Shown here: one piece after another, positions 36,404-47,625 of the stretch | How positions within the stretch are numbered: position 1 is the first letter of the stretch | Layout of the letters: each line of letters starts with the position of its first letter | Source: Formicarius rufipectus | Lineage: Eukaryota; Chordata; Aves; Passeriformes; Formicariidae | DNA: 64,000 nucleotides | NCBI GenBank assembly: GCA_013399695.1 | Contig: VXAU01000295.1 | Span: 411,103-475,102 of the forward strand | Direction of reading: 5' to 3' | The notes under the pieces: generated by a model | Told to the model about the DNA's origin: nothing | Databases searched by the model: none | Seen by the model: the letters and a program-made list of their open reading frames with translations, nothing else | Made by a program: the position numbers and the translations under genes

Positions 36404-36704
36404 TGTTGGGGTTGATTTTAGTTTGGCTATTAAAGGGTTACACGGACATTACTGCAGGTGGATCACAGGGAGTTTGGGAATCAGCTTGAGCAGCTTCAGC
36501 TGAACCTGATAACAGAATGTTGTGATTAGAAAGGCATGAGAGAAGGTGTGGTTTTCCCTTAAAGAAAGCATCCAATAAAATGCTTAGATTACAGAATATG
36601 TATTAGCTTATTACGTACACTATAAGAATGTAAAGTGTGGCTCAATAAATGGATTCCTGATGATCAATCATATTGAATGACTCAAGTCTCCCTGCACCCC
36701 GACA
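36404..36704 (+). mobile_element. Solo LTR of an endogenous retrovirus
   Basis: 301 bp beginning TGTTGGGG and ending CCCCGACA (canonical TG...CA ends), flanked by a perfect 6-bp duplication ATGGAG. It has the order expected of U3-R-U5 on the + strand: a TATA-like TATAAG at 36621-36626, AATAAA at 36644-36649, then a C-rich 3' end (TCTCCCTGCACCCCGACA). No internal retroviral genes flank it, so it is a solo LTR left by recombination. Six-base duplications are typical of class II (ERVK/alpha-beta-like) elements. The family was not identified. Confidence 0.85.
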
Positions 36705-36710
36705 ATGGAG
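36705..36710. repeat. Right target-site duplication of the solo LTR
   Basis: ATGGAG, identical to 36398-36403. Confidence 0.8.
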
Positions 36711-39700
36711 GAGAACTGGACCAAGTGTTTTATACCTTCCTCCATGTGTTTTGTAAGGAGGGACAGAATGCCTCTCAGTACTAAAATCTCTAACTGCAAA
36801 TGATGGGTCAAGATGAATCCTAGGGTAAGGAATGATAGGGGGAAAAAATCAAATATCATATTAAAGGTGAGACTTGGAAATACCAGCTGTATTCATCAGG
36901 ATCTGATGGTTTAGGAAAATTGTATTACTGGCTTTAGGAGTTCTTTAAATTTATACAGTCTCTAGTTACCTCATACAGGGCTTTAATTCTGCTGTTCAGG
37001 ATAAGTCTATTTGTGCATGGAGGCTAAAATAGTAATACAAACAAAAGTGAACTCGACTAGATTTTTTTAATGCATATCAAAAGTATGAACTTGCCTGACT
37101 ACTAAGCTATCATCAGAAAACATAATAGGATTATGATAAAATAAACCACTTTTCCATCAACATTTCTTTGCAGGTTTTGCTGCCATAGAAGCCTATTTTT
37201 GCTCTGGGAAACAGAAAAATAAATGTCATTCCTTTTTTTAGTAATTTAAATCTTTTGGACAAAATGTTTTACTGAACTCTATGTCTATCATATATTGGAA
37301 CAATTTATTAATACATGTATATCTTTTTCTATTAGGTTAATTCAATTAGCACCTCACATATTTGAATATGATAGGTTACCTTAAAAATCATACTGTGTGA
37401 TTATATCCTTTCATTTGACATGAGTAACAAGCTTGGTATGTACAGTAAATCTGGTAATTCCCTGCTTCCCTTACAAGAAGTAGTGAAGTTACTCCATATT
37501 CTTGCCTTCACCAATGGACTGGCTGTTATATAATCAGCCAACCTGCTTGGCACTACTTTTATAGGGCCACCATTTGGAGGACTTCAGCATGGCTTAGGCC
37601 TGGCTTATCCACCTGGACAAGGAGAAGATTTTACCCAAATATAAAATAGGCATCTCCCCTCTTGTTCACTCCCAGCCAAGGCTGCAGAAAACCACTTTGT
37701 CAATTTTGTGTTTGACTAATGAAAGAGAGACAGAAAGGCCTTCAAGGGTAAATCCCAAGAAAATTTTTTATGGTGGAAGTCAAATTCTGATCTCAGTTGT
37801 GCAACATGCAATCCTGATACTCAGAAATGTTGCCTCATTTCTTTCTGTAAGTCAGGTACTAACATTTTACAATCTATTAATTAGTACTAAAAGCTAGATG
37901 GAAAGAAAAAATTAAACAACACGGCTCTGAAATAGATAAGAGAGGATTTTTTGTTTGGGTTTTTGTTTTATATAGGACTGAATAGTTAATTGAACTGACA
38001 TGGTGCAAAGCTTGAGCGTGTGGCACAGCAATCAAGTGAGCTCAACTGACTTTGGCCTTTCGTGTGCTACAGTGAGTTCCAAAATGAAGCTGTGGTCTGA
38101 GGAGTAGATCAAAAACCCACATCCTGACTCCCTATGAGAATTAGGTTGGATTCAACCCAAGATAAGGCTCCAGCTGTGCCTCCCTATTCTCATCAGACAG
38201 GAAACTCAAAATCTCAGTTAATTTAGGTTAACCATGAAGCTTTCATAGCTATATATTAAAAGCTTTCTCTTTGCAAAGAGACCTACTTTATTAATCAAAT
38301 GAGACACATTAATCTTGTACGAAAAATGTTCCTGTTGTCTCTCAAATGTCTTTGTCTTCTGCTGAGATGTGTTTTAAGCATATGAACAGAGGCTTTCCTT
38401 GAAGGTGTATTATGTAAATGAACACTTTTTGTAATGTGTTTAAGGCAAACTATCCAATCTTTTTGTGTAAGCAGAAAAGGGAACTCCTGAAATGCTGTAC
38501 AGATTGACTAAGAAAAGCTTTCTCTTATTCTAAAATTATCTGGGGCTATAGCAAGTATTGCCATCTGTAGGAGGTAACATCAACCACAGTCAGAATCAAA
38601 ACAAAAATGTCTGAGGCAGGGTGGTTTCTTGACAGATGGAGTAAACCACAAAAAGAAGAGGCAGGGAATTAAATATTACAGAAGAGTCTGTTCTAGCAGC
38701 AATTAGGTCAGTCAGGAAACCCAGATGTCTTTCAAAGAAACTTTATTGGTGGCAAGATTCAGCAGGAAAGGAAAATAAAAAAGGCATCTGGATACTACAG
38801 ATTAACATCCAAAGCAAACTTTACAATCCATGGAAGTTTCCTTGTCTCAAGATTCCGAGGACAAAGTCTTATTCCTATTTTCAAATGAAAAAACAGCCTT
38901 TCCTCCTTAGACAAGATATAGAGGATGCATCCACTACCTACAGCAGCTATATGCTGGACACTTGCCACAGTGCAATTGCTGCCTTATCTATGCAGCAGTG
39001 AGTTTCACATATTTGCAAGGTATTCCATTGGTGCATGTCCCTCCATTATTAAACCTACCATCCCTCTGTTTCCAGCTGTTCTGCATTTCCACCCTTGTTT
39101 TCAGGGTTTAATAACCATCTCAAAAAAAAGTCACCACCGGCTCAGTTTTAGCAAATAAAATCTCAACAGAAGTAAACACTGCAACATGAACTTTAAATTA
39201 TCACCATGTTTATCTTCCATTATTTGCATGAAGTATTTCTTGCTTCTACTTTCCTTAAGGGAGCAGAAATATAAAATGTGAGCTTTACTTTCATAAAACC
39301 AGTGACCATTGGTAAAGATGTAAAAAATATTAGCTCTTCTCATTTAGACTTGTAACATCCTTTTATTTATTACGAGACTTATGTACCTCACTATCTGAAT
39401 AAAGAATTTTCTCCTATTCTGAAGTCCAATTCTGTTAGGATCAGACACTTGCAGCAACAGTGATATGACACCAAAACACATAATAATGCATGTAGATTTG
39501 GATTTATGTACACATTTTTCTTTCATCTCTAAAATTTCATTTTTTGCCCCAGTTATCATCAAACTGTCTATGTTATAACATTCCCATGGTTATCTTAACC
39601 ATGTGTCTGTTGCCACTTAGCCCTTGAATTGCTGTCTAAGGGAAAAAAAAATGCATTTCACAGCCCAGTAAATGTTTTCTAAAACTCAGATTTTTTATAT

Positions 39701-40019
39701 TATTGCTATTCTTTTTTTTTTTTAATCATTTCTTACATATATATTCAAATTCAGACCTTATATTTCCACATCACCTAGGAAGGTACCTTTCCTATGTTCA
39801 AAAGAAGTATTGTAGAAGGAATAAATAAATTACAAGGAAATCTTTCTGACATTTCATAATTTATAGAGAATTATGCAAATATTGAACAGTTTCTGATTTT
39901 TTTTTCTCTAGAAATATATATATTTTCAGACACATAAGAAACATTGTAAGGAGCCTGCAGAAAAGATGGAGAGACTATTTAAATGAGCATGCAGTGGCAG
40001 AACAAGGGGAAATGGATTA
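36711..40019. other. Intergenic DNA without recognised genes
   Basis: AT-rich, unique-looking. No splice-bounded coding segment or recognised repeat family was seen. Open frames do not exceed about 80 codons. Confidence 0.6.
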
Positions 40020-40272
40020 TAGCTGAAACAGAGTAAGTTTAGATTAGATATTAGAAAAAAAATAAATCTTTACCATGAGGGTGATGAGACACTGAAACAG
40101 GTTGCCCAGAGAACCTGTGGATGCTCCATCCCTTGGAGTTTTCAAGGCCAGATTGGGTGAAGTTCTGACCAACCTGGTCTAGGGGAAGATGTTCCTACTC
40201 ACGGCAGTGGGTTAAGAACTAGATGACCTTTAAGATCCCTTCTGACCTAAGCCATTCCATAATTTCATGATT
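40020..40272 (+). mobile_element. CR1 LINE 3' fragment, sense
   Basis: It carries the CR1 3' region in sense: GATTAGATATTAGAAA, GAGGGTGATGAGACACTGAA, ACAGGTTGCCCAGAGAACC, GTGGATGCTCCATCCCTTGG, AACCTGGTCTAGGGGAAG, then AACTAGATGACCTTTAAG and a decayed tail (CATTCCATAATTTCATGATT). It is 5'-truncated, the usual state of CR1 copies, and non-coding. The left edge is approximate. Confidence 0.85.
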
Positions 40273-43200
40273 GCCTGGTCAAGAACACTGGAAAAAGTAA
40301 TAGCAGTAGACCTATTTTCCAGGTCAGAAAAAAAAAAAAAAATGTCTGTTTTCTCAGGAATGGAGAGAGCCACAAATACAGACATCAAAACCAACAGAAC
40401 AAAAAGAAGAGATACTGGAATAGAAAACAGTTTAAAAGGCACATTGAGCAAGAAACTTTCCCCTCCATGCCAGCTGAGTCATTTGAAGTGAAAAATTTAC
40501 AAAACAGAGATGTTTGGTTTAAGTTCATCAATGTTCACAATTTTGACCCTGAATCCCAGTCTGTAAGAACTGGTAATGTGGCAGACATTACACTCCCCAC
40601 CAGTTCTGTTATATACTGCATGAGAATGTCACACTCAAGGCTGAAGAAGAGAATTAAAAATCCCTATTCAAAAAATTACCTCGAAGTTGAAGTGACAGAT
40701 GTAGTGGATTTCTTTTTTATTTTAGTTTTTTAATCATTTATTTTATTTTTATTTTGTCGCATTCTTTGCTTTTAATGTGAAAGTTATCCTTCTAACATGG
40801 TGCTAGTTCTCTCAAGTGGCATTTCCATTTAAGCTCCCTATTTGATAGTCATTTGTTTTCAAGGCTACAAAAGGCATTGAGTTATCAGCATTACAGGTCA
40901 TATATTTCAATATTTAAATTTAGATTTAATCTGAAGAAATTCAGAAGGCTTTATCTATTTTTATCTGCATGCATACACTGGTATTGTTTTCCAGTTCAGC
41001 TTTATTTAAATAAAAACATTGTTTAGAATCTGGGGGGTTTTACTGTCATTATGTTCTCAAGAGCCTCTGAAGGGAAGTAGAATAGACATGTTTCTAAGTG
41101 CAGACATAGGCAGTCTAGTCAATAATTGCATTATACTTTTGTCAGGGTTCAAAGGACTGGGCATTAAGAGAAAAGAAAATAATAGGAATGTTGTCTGCAT
41201 TTAGCAGTAACTTATTAATACTCAGAAAGAAGAAGAAGAAGAAGTAATCAATTAGCAATTTTTCTGTTTACTTGTCTGTTTAAACTTATGATTTCATTAT
41301 ATACACACGGACATCCTTTGAGTAAGGCCCTAGATGTTTGCTCTCCAATGCCACAGCATTGTGATTTTGCTCCCTGAATAGGAGAGCCAAGCTCTACAGC
41401 TGCTCCACCCACAGTGAATTTTGATTTCCTGTTTATTGGAACATGTTTTGAGATAAACCCATGACTTACAGATTTGGAATCTGCTCTCTGAAAAAGTTTG
41501 TAGAAACAAAAGTTTTCTCACATTATTCATAAATGTTAGCATACAATAAAACTCTCTGTACAGATTGGAGCCACACTCAGAATATATTTAATTTGAAATG
41601 TTTCTTTAAAAATTCTTTGTGTTATTTCACCACTTCTAATCCAACACATTGTGCGTTTTTCTCTCTTTCTGATGTACTTTCTTAATCCATGCATTCTATT
41701 AAAATGGTTCATCTTAAAATAGTTTCTCCCTTTGAACCATTTTGGGTTTCACTATTTAGTTCTTTCAAGTTTAAATATAAAAAAAAAATAAAAAACCACA
41801 GGAAATACAAGGAGAAAAGGCTTGAGTTTTAGACCCACTGGTTTGTTTGATAATTCAGTTTGGAAGGGAATCACATTTATCTTTCTTAGATAGTGCCCTG
41901 ATTACACCAACTACTTCATATTCTATCAGCTAGTTTACATTCTGGTAGTCACATAAATGTTGGAAAGATTTCCTGCACTTCATACAGGTACCAGCCCACT
42001 ACTGCATTTCACAGATTATACATCCAGTACCACATTTCATTTAAAATTAATACAAATAAATTCAAAGTAGCAACAAAATATAAGAGCTTATTTAACCAAC
42101 ATCTGGATGGCATCAAGATGAGATTTTTTCCCCTTTAACAGAATTGTTTACTATCATCAGCAAATAGAAGAAATAGGTTCAAATTTTTGTGATTTGTTAT
42201 TCAGATCATAGATTTTTAAGTTCTCTATAAAATCCATTCCATGCTTCATGTCTCAGTTTATTTTTCAGTGTTTTTTCCCTTAATGAGGAACATAGAAGTA
42301 TTTATGATAAATAATTCTTAAATTTTAAAAGAATACTGTGAATATATGTAACAAGGAAACACCCTTTGTCTCTTCAATCTATCTTGCAACTCATTGATTT
42401 TTTTGGAGTCCATTGTATTTCCAGAATGTCTACTTTAAATAAGATGTATTCAGAGCTGAGTACATCCAGAATATACTCACTAGCATAAAGTATAAATCAC
42501 AACTATAAGCAGAGATGCTTGCTGTTATTTTTAAGAGGTTGAGAACCATGTTTGAAAAAGATATTTTACTTCATTAGTTTATTGTGTTTGGTTTGTTTTT
42601 TTTTTTTCAATTTCTGTCCCTCAGGAGAAATTAGGAAGATTTTTTCCCCATATTCAGCATCATACTTCAATTAATTCATTTTACACTCTGTTTCTCATTT
42701 ATCTTTGCTCAATGAATAAGCATTTACCCAAATTCCAATACTTGGGAGAAGGCTCTGAATAAGGAGATCAACTCCATAGTTGGTTCTGGCTGGCTAAGTG
42801 TATGAGGGTACACAAGGTCTGGAATATCCTTAGGGGTGTATAGAAAGCACAATCATGTATGTATACAGCATCTGCCATAACACAGTCCTTGTGTGGGTGT
42901 TTTTTATGTGCCACAATAACAAAAACCAAAACCAAAGCAAAACAACAACAAAAAAGTATTTGACAAGTATCACTTCCATGCAGCCACATAGCTGTATGGA
43001 AGCTTAGATGTGATGTCCAGGGTAGTGGACAAGACAGTGTTCATTCACAGATTATCATCTAATGTTACTGCCAGCTGCTCTATCAGGGGAATAGTGGGTT
43101 ATAAAGTTTTATTTCAAACCAGATGTCATGACTTTTCCTCTCTAAACTTACATGTTGCTGTCAAAAAGGAAGAAATGGAAATCAGTGACCACATAGATAT

Positions 43201-44973
43201 TAAGCTTTCAAGTGGTAGTCTCCATGACCTGGATTTCACTTGTGAAATTTGTGTGCCATTCCACAATACTAAAACATTGACATTGGAGAAAAGTGAACAC
43301 ATTCTTTATTACTTTATCAAAGCATTTGCATCTGCAAAAATTATCCTGAAAGTTTCACAGCCAACAGGCTTGAGGTGGATGGTGTTTATTCATTTCTTGC
43401 TCTTAATGATCTGGAAGTACTACCCAAAATACCATGGTCATCCTGTCTTTCTGTTTCTACATTAAAGCTTATCCAGGAATTGCTCCACAAAAAAAAGAAA
43501 AGACAGGCAGCTCAACACAAAAGGAAAGAACATGACATACAAATGCAGACTTGCTAATTTTATGCAACATTCACAGAAATGTTATCTTTGGAGGGAAAAA
43601 TAAATCATTATTAATAATCTTCCTCCTTCTTCTGGTATAAGACACATCGTTATGATTTAGTTATTACTTTTTAATAAAAGATAAACAGGAAAGTTAGTGT
43701 CTTACGGGAGAGATCAGATGAGAAAGTTAAATGAGTATACAAGAGTCTGACAAGTATAAACTATGCTTTTTGAAACAAATAGAAATCCACTAAGCAATAC
43801 TAGCACTAATGATACAAAAATTTGAAAGCAAAGTTTATTTCTAAACAGTTTATGTGTCTTGAGCCAAATCCATTCCTTATGTATGTGTACTCACATGGAT
43901 TTGTTCTAAAGACTAGTTATGTAAGGCATTGGTAGGAAAACTCCCACAGGAGACTCCTAATCAGGACTATTATTATAGTTTTGACTTTATATGCCAACTG
44001 TTAGACAGGAGGTATGATCATTGCCCTTTTTCTCAGGAGAAGGTCTTCAAAGCAAATGTTATATGCTATCAATTCACAAATGCTATCCAGATCACTCTGA
44101 CAAAAAAAATATAACAATGTAGGCTCTTTAATTTAGTGAAGAATTGCACATGTCACTGTGTGGCAGCATGTTACATGTTGGACTGGAAATTTTAATCACT
44201 TTTCAGACTAATTCATAAAGGAAGAACAGGCATATAATTCAAGATGGGAAGATTTAATTACAGAATACGAACCCACACATATAAAGCACTAATGTGTATA
44301 TGGATCCTTTTCATAAGCCTCTTTGTCAGCATTCTTTTAAAAAAGATAGTGTTTATGATTATAGCTTCACAAATTTCCTGAACCTGGTCTTAACACCAGT
44401 GGTCCACTGACCCCTTAATGATCTACTGTAATTGCGTACAAGGTGAGGACTTCACCAACCAGTTTACTTGACCATTACATGAAACAAATGGATCATAGAG
44501 AAGACCTATCAAATTCACCGTATACAAAAAATAAGTGATGTGAATCTGGATTTTCAGCTATTCTGGGTGAATTTGTCCCCCTAAAGATCATTTCAAAACA
44601 TTTCTTTTAACACTAAGCCAGAGGAGGACTATAATTACAAGCAGAATATGCTAAAAATGCAGCCAAGTTGCTGGTGTAGTGGAAACAGAAATAAAGTTCC
44701 ATGAATGTAATCTATAGAATGATACAATCCATATCAGTCATTAGTGCCAATGCCTAAAATAATGTCTGACAGATTGGAAACATGTGAAGTTACAGCTGTA
44801 ACTGACTTCTTTGCACCAGAATAAGCAACTCTCATGTGAGAGAAAGGGGAGAAGAGAAATGATCCAGGATTAGACAGGAAAAATGACTTTTTTCCCCCAC
44901 TGATACCAAGACTAGCTGTCCATAGACACAAAGGAAAAATTCTCACTGATATAAGCAAAGACTAGACTTAATT
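40273..44973. other. Intergenic DNA without recognised genes
   Basis: Contains a short (GAA)n tract (41227-41245) and a 151-codon open frame at 43010-43465 with no recognisable domain, discussed among the findings. No splice-bounded exon or mobile element identified. Confidence 0.55.
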
Positions 44974-45066
44974 AAAGAAAAGAAAAGAAAAGAAAAGAAA
45001 AGAAAAGAAAAGAAAAGAAAAGAAAAGAAAAGAAAAGAAAAGAAAAGAAAAGAAAAGAAAAGAAAA
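44974..45066. repeat. (AAAAG)n pentanucleotide microsatellite
   Basis: About 18 perfect AAAAG units with no interruption. It is a pure purine tract on the + strand, so mirror-repeat/triplex structure and length polymorphism are likely. The assembled length may be compressed. Confidence 0.97.
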
Positions 45067-46753
45067 TGAAGTTAATAATTATTCATTATTTGGAAGTAAG
45101 AACAAGTGGCTTAGTCAAATGGAATGCTTTTAACATTACCCATTAAAACGAAGCAGTGCCACAGCAACAAAAGTGTTTGCATTGGGTGATTTTGGATACG
45201 GTGTATGGCCAGGACTGCAAAGCTAAAACAAGAGGGAAAACAAGAGGTTCAGTCATCACCTTGGGTGCTCTGTTGAAAATGCAACTACTTAAAATTCTCC
45301 TGCAATGATTGCCTAACCCAGGAAACTATGGGCTGCCATGTGGTCATCAGTTCTTTAGGATGGTTGAGTATCTGATGTGGGACATGTCCATAAATGCTCT
45401 GTACATAGGAATAAGCTCTACCAATATTCACAGATACATTTCTTCCCCTTTTTTAACTGGGTTTAACTCTAAACAAGCACACCATCAAGAAGCTATTTTT
45501 AAAATTAATTCTCTAGTGTTTTTTAAAGCTGCTATGGATTCTTTGACTTTTGTTTTTATTTCACTCTGTTCTGCCCTGCAAGGTCAAAAGAAGAACTGAA
45601 GAATTTTCTTCATTTGGGAGGCCTGACTTTTATTCCTTAAAGTAAGAGCAAGAAATCCTAGCTTCTCTCATTCTTTTTAGGGTATGTCTTTGCATTTGTA
45701 AATACTGACCAGTGCAGAAGATCATCTGTTAAGACTACATGTTATCATCTTCCCTGATGTTCATAAGCCATATTTTTGCAGTGTAGTGAGAATAGAAGGG
45801 GGCTGAAAGGTACTGTTCACAGCCTTTAGCTTTCCAAACTTTTCTGAGAAGACTCTTTTGATGAGATTCTCTCAACAGGTTAGACCCTAAAGTATCACTT
45901 CTTTTTCAGTCAGTACAGGAATGTCTTTCTACCATGTGTTGGCTGGGCCATATTACCTTCAGTAGTCTTCTCCTCATGAGAGATGCAGGAAGGAGTGATT
46001 TGGCTCCTAAAATCTGCGGTTCAGATAGGTACCTACATGTGGATGAGTTCAACCCAGACCTCAGCAAGTAACATGGTGGAAGTATTCTAATCTAGCATAA
46101 GTCTGTCATCATTAAGTACTTTAAAAAACCCTCCTAGAATTAACTTTTCCTACTAGACAGTTTTAATCTGCATATTTTCTTAAGATACTAATTTAACCTT
46201 TTTTCACTTTTCTGTTTTTGTAATTTTACAATGGAACAGACTCTTACTCAGTATTTGTGTATGTTGTTAACTTTTGTGTGCATGTAGTCTTGTGATTTGA
46301 ATGAAGATTTTTCCTTAGCTGGTTTGGCTTTGGTGGGAGGACAAGAAACACAAGAGGAGAAAGGGAGACCTAGTAGAATATACAATAGATCTGAGGAGTT
46401 CAAAATTGTAGCCAAAGGACAAATAAGAGAGATTAAATTTCAAACACATTTAAGAGACAGAACACCTTCCCACCTGCTCTTCCCTGCCTGTAGCAAAGTG
46501 AAGATTTGTAATAAGGGTTAGAATGTGTAATCTGGGCTAGAAAATAGAATTCCAAAATTAGATCACCACAAATAAATTGTTAATAAAACACTAGGCTTTC
46601 CTTAGTATTGGACCAAATTCTTCATTTCCAGCTGAAATTCTGGGATCATTTTTTCTCAGCTCAATGGAATGTTTTGCAACAATTATTTCTTTTATTTGCC
46701 TTTATTCCCTTTTCCAACCTGAACTTCTAGTCCTAATTGAATTCAATAGTAAA
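45067..46753. other. Intergenic DNA without recognised genes
   Basis: AT-rich; no gene, exon or identified element seen. It ends at the twin palindrome. Confidence 0.55.
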
Positions 46754-46795
46754 ACTAGTAAATTAATTTACTAGTGGAGCACAGTGTGCTCCACT
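46754..46795. repeat. Two abutting perfect palindromes
   Basis: 46754-46775 is a 22-bp perfect palindrome (arms ACTAGTAAATT and AATTTACTAGT). 46773-46795 is a 23-bp palindrome (arms AGTGGAGCACA and TGTGCTCCACT around a central G). They share the bases AGT. Each could extrude as a hairpin. They lie 150 bp from an antisense CR1, and no larger terminal-inverted-repeat element is evident. Confidence 0.85.
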
Positions 46796-46944
46796 GAACT
46801 TCATTTGAAAAACTACACATGATAAGATTTAATTTTAAAAGACTGTAATGTTAATGTTTGTGCGACTGTACACATCTCATAAATTCTGGGATCTTGTGGC
46901 ACTGAGATTGTGCATGCTAGTTCCTTATCTGTCTGTTTCTGTTT

Positions 46945-47625
46945 ACAGAGTTATAAACAGGTAAGGTTGGAAGGAATCATGGATGGGTCATTTGCTTCCA
47001 CCTCCCTCCTTGAGCAGGGTCATTCTAGTACTTTGCACAGGGTTGCATCTAGATGGTTCCTGAATATCTTCAGTGAGGGAGACTCCACAACATCTCTGGG
47101 CAACCTGTTTCAGTGCATGGTTACACACACAGGAAAGAGGTTTTTCCTCGTGTTCCTGTGCAGTTTCTGCCCATTGACTCTTGCCCTATTGCTTGGCACC
47201 ACTGCCAAGAGCCTGATTCCATCTTCTTGACACCCTCCCTTTCGGTACTTTTATACTGATGCTTCTATAAGGATGAGGTCACCTCTCAATTGCCTCTTCT
47301 CAAGGCTAAAAAGGCCCACTTCCCTCAGCCTTTTCTTCTAAGAGAGGTGCTCCTGTCACCTTTTTTTCCCTCTGCCGCTTCAGGACCTCCATGTCTTTCT
47401 TGTCCTAAGGGGCCCAGAACTGGACACAGCACTCCAGATGTGGCTTCACCAGAGCTTAGCAGAGGGGCAGGATTGCCTCCCTTGACCTTCTGCAATGCTT
47501 TTCTTAATTCATCCCAGGATAATCTTGGCCTTCTTGGCCACAACAGCACGGTGTTGGCTCATGGATAGCTTACTGTCTATCAGAACCCTCAGGTTTAGGG
47601 GAGCTGCATCTGCCATGAAAACTCC
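46945..47625 (-). mobile_element. CR1 LINE fragment, antisense, 5'-truncated
   Basis: Read on the + strand it shows the reverse complement of a CR1 3' region in order: AGGTTGGAAGGAATCAT, GGGAGACTCCACAACATCTC, TGGGCAACCTGTTTCAG, CCCTCAGCCTTTTCTTCTAA, GAGAGGTGCTCCTGTCACC, CAGAACTGGACACAGCACTC, AGAGGGGCAGGATTGCCTCC, TTGGCTCATGGATAGC. The minus-strand frame is broken by stops and the tail repeats have decayed, so it is an inactive copy. Edges are approximate. Confidence 0.92.
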
